From Verrucomicrobiota bacterium (GTDB lineage Bacteria > Verrucomicrobiota > Verrucomicrobiia > Opitutales > Opitutaceae): a stretch of DNA of 8,890 nucleotides. Each line of letters starts with the position of its first letter. The first letter of the stretch is position 1. Below, in pieces: positions 6,809-8,890 of this stretch. The notes below the pieces were generated by a model, which was given only the letters and a program-made list of their open reading frames with translations, had not been told where the DNA came from and ran no database searches. The position numbers and the translations under genes are program-made. Location: assembly GCA_030832235.1 (NCBI GenBank), contig JAURJO010000019.1, positions 1-8,890 on the forward strand, written 5' to 3'.

Positions 6809-6843
6809 CGGTCGCGATCCTTGACTTCACCCTGACGCGACCG
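6809..6843. repeat. 8-bp inverted repeat flanking a TTGACT hexamer
   Basis: Perfect inverted repeat CGGTCGCG (6809-6816) and CGCGACCG (6836-6843) with a 19-base centre that contains TTGACT (6821-6826), a good -35 match on the plus strand. The best -10 at normal spacing (TACCTC, 6845-6850) is poor. It could be an operator over a leuA promoter or a hairpin; chance is possible at this GC content. Confidence 0.35.
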
Positions 6844-6859
6844 CTACCTCTCCGCGCCC

Positions 6860-6910
6860 ATGGCAACGCGGCCGCCAGCCCTCCGACTTACGAGCGCGCA
6901 CGACCTTTGA
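6860..6910 (+). CDS. Possible leuA leader peptide (16 codons)
   Basis: ATG-initiated 16-codon ORF encoding MATRPPALRLTSAHDL, with Leu codons at positions 8 (CTC), 10 (CTT) and 16 (CTT), the last directly before the TGA stop. It ends inside the 5' side of the large hairpin at 6897-6936, so a ribosome on it would block that hairpin. This is the geometry of leucine-operon leader peptides, but there is no run of consecutive Leu codons and no Shine-Dalgarno; if transcription starts near 6857, downstream of the TTGACT hexamer, it would be nearly leaderless. Not recognised as a known leader; it may be a chance ORF. Confidence 0.25.
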   Translation: MATRPPALRLTSAHDL

Positions 6911-6936
6911 AGCGCCGCCTCGCGGCGGGTCGTGCG
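6897..6936 (+). promoter_or_regulatory. Large hairpin in the leuA leader (9 + 6 bp with a 7-base bulge)
   Basis: CGCACGACC (6897-6905) pairs perfectly with GGTCGTGCG (6928-6936); inside it CGCCGC (6913-6918) pairs with GCGGCG (6922-6927) over a CTC loop. The only interruption is a one-sided bulge TTTGAAG (6906-6912). No T-run follows, so it is not an intrinsic terminator. It is the strongest secondary structure I see in the window and lies 118 bases before the leuA start. Confidence 0.6.
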
Positions 6937-6949
6937 TAGGAGCCATTTC

Positions 6950-6969
6950 GTCCGGCCCGACCGCCGGAC
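6950..6969 (+). promoter_or_regulatory. Second hairpin in the leuA leader (7 bp)
   Basis: GTCCGGC (6950-6956) pairs perfectly with GCCGGAC (6963-6969) over a CCGACC loop. Its loop and 3' arm (6958-6966) can instead pair with the 3' side of the first hairpin (6923-6932): nine base pairs with one bulged G, so the two states are mutually exclusive. Confidence 0.45.
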
Positions 6970-6983
6970 TTTCCCCCTAAAAA

Positions 6984-7005
6984 CGGCCGGAAGACCTTTC
7001 GGCCG
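6984..7005 (+). promoter_or_regulatory. Third hairpin in the leuA leader (9 bp)
   Basis: A nine-pair stem (one G-T wobble) closed by a GACC tetraloop, arms 6984-6992 and 6997-7005. A run of six T occurs only 24 bases later (7030-7035), too far for a canonical intrinsic terminator. It sits 49 bases before the leuA ATG and might pause RNA polymerase or affect leader folding. Confidence 0.4.
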
Positions 7006-7054
7006 CACCGCCGCCAGCCCATAACCAACTTTTTTGTCAGTCGATTTCCGCGCC

Positions 7055-8722
7055 ATGCAACCCGCCCCCGTCACCAAGTACCGGCCTTTCCCTCCGGTCC
7101 ACCTCCCCGACCGCCAGTGGCCGGGCCGCACACTCACGCGCGCTCCGCTCTGGTGCAGCGTCGATCTGCGCGACGGCAACCAGGCGCTCGCCCAGCCGAT
7201 GAGCGTCGACGAGAAACTCGAGTATTTCGCGATGCTCGTGCGCATTGGGTTCAAGGAGATCGAGGTCGGCTTTCCCAGCGCCTCGCAGATCGAGTTTGAT
7301 TTCTGCCGGCGGCTGATCGAGGGCGGGCTCATCCCCGATGACGTCGCGATCCAGATCCTCTGCCAGTGTCGGGAGGAGTTGATTGTCCGCAGCATCGAGG
7401 CGCTCCGCGGGGCGCGCCACGCGATCTTCCACCTGTACAACTCCACTTCGCCCGCGCAGCGGCGGCATGTCTTCAACGCCTCGCGCGACGACATTCGCCG
7501 CATCGCCGTGCAGGGCACCGAGTGGGTGAAGCGCCATTCAGCCCCGCTCGTCGCCGCCGGCACGCGGCTGCGCTTCGAGTACTCGCCGGAGAGCTTCACC
7601 AGCACCGAACTCGATTTCGCCCTCGAGGTCTGCGAGGCCGTCACCGACGCGTGGCAACCGACCGTCGAGGACAAGATCATCCTCAACCTCCCGGCCACCG
7701 TGGAGTACGCCACTCCCAACGTGCACGCCGACCAGATCGAGTGGATGTGCCGTCACCTCACTCGGCGCGATCGCACGCTCGTTTCCCTCCACACGCACAA
7801 CGACCGGGGTACCGGCATCGCCGCCACCGAGCTCGCGCTCCTCGCGGGCGCCGACCGCGTGGAGGGCACGCTCTTCGGCAACGGCGAGCGCACCGGCAAC
7901 CTCGACGTCGTCACCGTCGCGCTGAACCTCTACACCCACGGCATCCACCCGGGCCTCGACTTCGGCGACATCAACGGGATCCGCGAGGTCTACGAACGTT
8001 GCACCCGCCTCGAGGTGCCGCCGCGCCAACCCTACGCCGGCGAACTCACGTTCACCGCGTTCAGCGGTTCGCACCAGGACGCCATCAAGAAATCGTGGTC
8101 CGCCCAGAAGGCCGGCGAGCCGTGGGACGTGCTCTACATCCCGATCGACCCGGCCGACATCGGCCGCAGCTATCGCGCAATCATCCGCATCAACGCCCAG
8201 TCGGGCAAAGGAGGCGTGGCCTACGTGCTGGAGAACGAGTTCGGCTACTCCCTGCCGAAAGCCATGCACAAGGAGATCGGCCGCATCGTGAACGACGTCG
8301 CCGACACCAAGGGCACCGAGCTCCCGCCGGCCGAGATCCTCGAGGTCTTCCGCCGCGAGTACCTCGACCGCGCCGCGCCCGTTGCAATCCGCCACTTTAA
8401 GAGCACGGAGAGCGACAGCGCGGTCACCTGCGAGGCGGAGCTGTTGATTGACGGGTCGACGCATCGCCTCAGCGGCTCGGGCAACGGCCCGATCGACGCC
8501 TTCACTCGCGCCCTCGCCGCGACGTCCCTCCCGCGCGTCGAGGTGCTCAGCTACGCCGAACACTCCCTCGGACAGGGCTCCGAGGCGCGCGCCGTCAGCT
8601 ACATCCAGATCCGCACCGATCGCGGCCAGTCGCTCTTCGGCGCCGGCATCGACACCAACATCGAGCTCGCCTCCATCAAGGCGATCATCAGCGCCCTCAA
8701 CCGCGCCCTCACGAAAAGCTGA
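7055..8722 (+). CDS. leuA: 2-isopropylmalate synthase
   Basis: First committed step of leucine biosynthesis: condenses acetyl-CoA with 2-oxoisovalerate to 2-isopropylmalate; normally feedback-inhibited by leucine. 555 residues, of the longer LeuA class that begins KYRPFPP...LPDRQWP (as in actinobacterial enzymes). The TIM-barrel catalytic domain carries SVDLRDGNQAL with metal ligand D40 after R39, the HTHND motif (H246, H248) and GERTGNLD (278-284, N282); the spacing matches the M. tuberculosis enzyme. A linker and a C-terminal LeuA dimer/regulatory domain (about 420-550, including GSGNGPIDAF) complete the protein, so it should be allosterically controlled. I chose the ATG at 7055; an upstream TTG at 7034 adds seven residues without family similarity. 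No Shine-Dalgarno is visible. No other leu gene is in view. Confidence 0.97.
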   Translation: MQPAPVTKYRPFPPVHLPDRQWPGRTLTRAPLWCSVDLRDGNQALAQPMSVDEKLEYFAMLVRIGFKEIEVGFPSASQIEFDFCRRLIEGGLIPDDVAIQILCQCREELIVRSIEALRGARHAIFHLYNSTSPAQRRHVFNASRDDIRRIAVQGTEWVKRHSAPLVAAGTRLRFEYSPESFTSTELDFALEVCEAVTDAWQPTVEDKIILNLPATVEYATPNVHADQIEWMCRHLTRRDRTLVSLHTHNDRGTGIAATELALLAGADRVEGTLFGNGERTGNLDVVTVALNLYTHGIHPGLDFGDINGIREVYERCTRLEVPPRQPYAGELTFTAFSGSHQDAIKKSWSAQKAGEPWDVLYIPIDPADIGRSYRAIIRINAQSGKGGVAYVLENEFGYSLPKAMHKEIGRIVNDVADTKGTELPPAEILEVFRREYLDRAAPVAIRHFKSTESDSAVTCEAELLIDGSTHRLSGSGNGPIDAFTRALAATSLPRVEVLSYAEHSLGQGSEARAVSYIQIRTDRGQSLFGAGIDTNIELASIKAIISALNRALTKS

Positions 8723-8758
8723 ACGTAAGCGGCGCGGTTGACGTCCTCGACAACGGCC

Positions 8759-8785
8759 AAGGAGATGCCGGGAAACCCCGGCGTC
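8759..8785 (+). promoter_or_regulatory. AAGGAG site and 9-bp hairpin before the DUF1080-type gene
   Basis: AAGGAG (8759-8764) is a good Shine-Dalgarno but lies 22 bases from the start at 8787. Between them is a hairpin (8764-8785): GCCGGG and CCCGGC with an AAAC loop, extended by a G-T and two more pairs, ending one base before the ATG. Folding would bring AAGGAG next to the start. It could instead be a leuA 3'-end structure; there is no T-run. Confidence 0.4.
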
Positions 8786-8786
8786 C

Positions 8787-8890
8787 ATGAATCGTCGAAC
8801 CGCACTCACCCTGCTTTCCGCCGCCCCGCTGATCGTCCGCCCGCGCCTTCTCGCGGCCGAGGCCGGCTGGCGGACACTGTTTGACGGAAA
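8787..8890 (+). CDS. Exported DUF1080 / 3-keto-disaccharide hydrolase-like protein, N-terminus only (runs off right edge)
   Basis: Only 34 codons are in the window. They encode a signal peptide (MNRRTALTLLSAAPLIV core, Ala-rich end near LLAAEA) followed by GWRTLFDGK, which is the usual opening of the DUF1080 domain (GW..LFDGK..dGW), now often named 3-keto-disaccharide hydrolase and abundant in Planctomycetota and Verrucomicrobiota. The NRR start looks twin-arginine-like but the full motif is not present. It starts 64 bases after the leuA stop in the same direction. The family call rests on nine residues after the signal peptide, so moderate confidence. Confidence 0.6.
   Translation, partial: MNRRTALTLLSAAPLIVRPRLLAAEAGWRTLFDG

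Larger units (their letters stand above)
6684..7054. other. Divergent intergenic region between the ECF sigma factor and leuA
   Basis: 371 bases separating minus-strand (sigma) and plus-strand (leuA) transcription. The leuA-side half holds a dyad around a TTGACT hexamer, a 16-codon Leu-containing ORF and three hairpins, listed separately. The sigma-side half (6684-6800) shows nothing I can support: no good -35/-10 pair and no clear ribosome-binding site. A GGAAC on the minus strand (6745-6749) resembles an ECF -35 element but has no CGTC-type -10 at the usual distance. Confidence 0.6.

Noticed and set aside
6684..6866. N-terminal extension of the sigma factor to a TTG
   Set aside because: The extra residues are basic low-complexity sequence without sigma homology; ECF factors normally start just before region 2.
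6984..7035. Third leader hairpin plus T-run as an intrinsic terminator
   Set aside because: The six-T run is 24 bases beyond the stem; terminators need it directly adjacent.
7034..7054. TTG at 7034 as the leuA start
   Set aside because: It adds seven residues outside the family's usual start and overlaps a T-run; the ATG at 7055 gives the normal N-terminus.
7366..8400. A 344-codon plus-strand frame inside leuA
   Set aside because: His/Arg/Pro-rich shadow in another frame of leuA.
7538..8809. A 423-codon minus-strand open frame opposite leuA
   Set aside because: Low-complexity Gly/Asp/Val/Arg composition, no motif, opposite an unambiguous leuA.

Overview
This is a GC-rich bacterial chromosomal window with no mobile element, CRISPR array, tRNA or rRNA that I can see. 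Three things suggest a Verrucomicrobiota member (Opitutaceae-like): many starts lack a Shine-Dalgarno site, a secreted DUF1080-type protein begins at the right edge, and a multi-pass glycosyltransferase/TPR protein lies at the left. This is an inference from family content; the window holds no phylogenetic marker I can score.

Layout. Everything from base 1 to 6683 is on the minus strand. Read in transcription order (right to left) it contains: an ECF sigma factor (6084-6683); a 101-residue single-span membrane protein (5782-6087); a membrane-anchored Spy/CpxP-like helical protein (5313-5780); a secreted alpha/beta hydrolase (4422-5297); an endonuclease/exonuclease/phosphatase-fold protein (3605-4375); tryptophan synthase alpha chain TrpA (2741-3544); a response-regulator diguanylate cyclase (1815-2705, or from a TTG at 2744); a VanZ-like membrane protein (1411-1818); and the N-terminal 433 residues of a multi-pass GT-C-like/TPR protein (1-1300, running off the left edge). 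Gaps between neighbours range from overlapping ATGA junctions to 110 bases. A 371-base divergent intergenic region (6684-7054) follows, then on the plus strand leuA (7055-8722) and the first 34 codons of a DUF1080-type exported protein (8787-8890, running off the right edge).

How the genes may work together. The sigma factor, small membrane protein and LTxxQ-type protein are translationally coupled. They match, in size and topology, the sigma / one-span anti-sigma / periplasmic sensor logic of the CnrH-CnrY-CnrX metal-sensing system, but the sensor-like protein has a single histidine and no obvious metal site. This is the best candidate for an undescribed signalling module. trpA, the diguanylate cyclase and vanZ are joined by stop/start overlaps, which couples an amino-acid biosynthetic gene to a c-di-GMP enzyme. 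The leuA leader has a short Leu-containing ORF, three successive hairpins and a possible alternative pairing, so translation-coupled attenuation is plausible but not shown.
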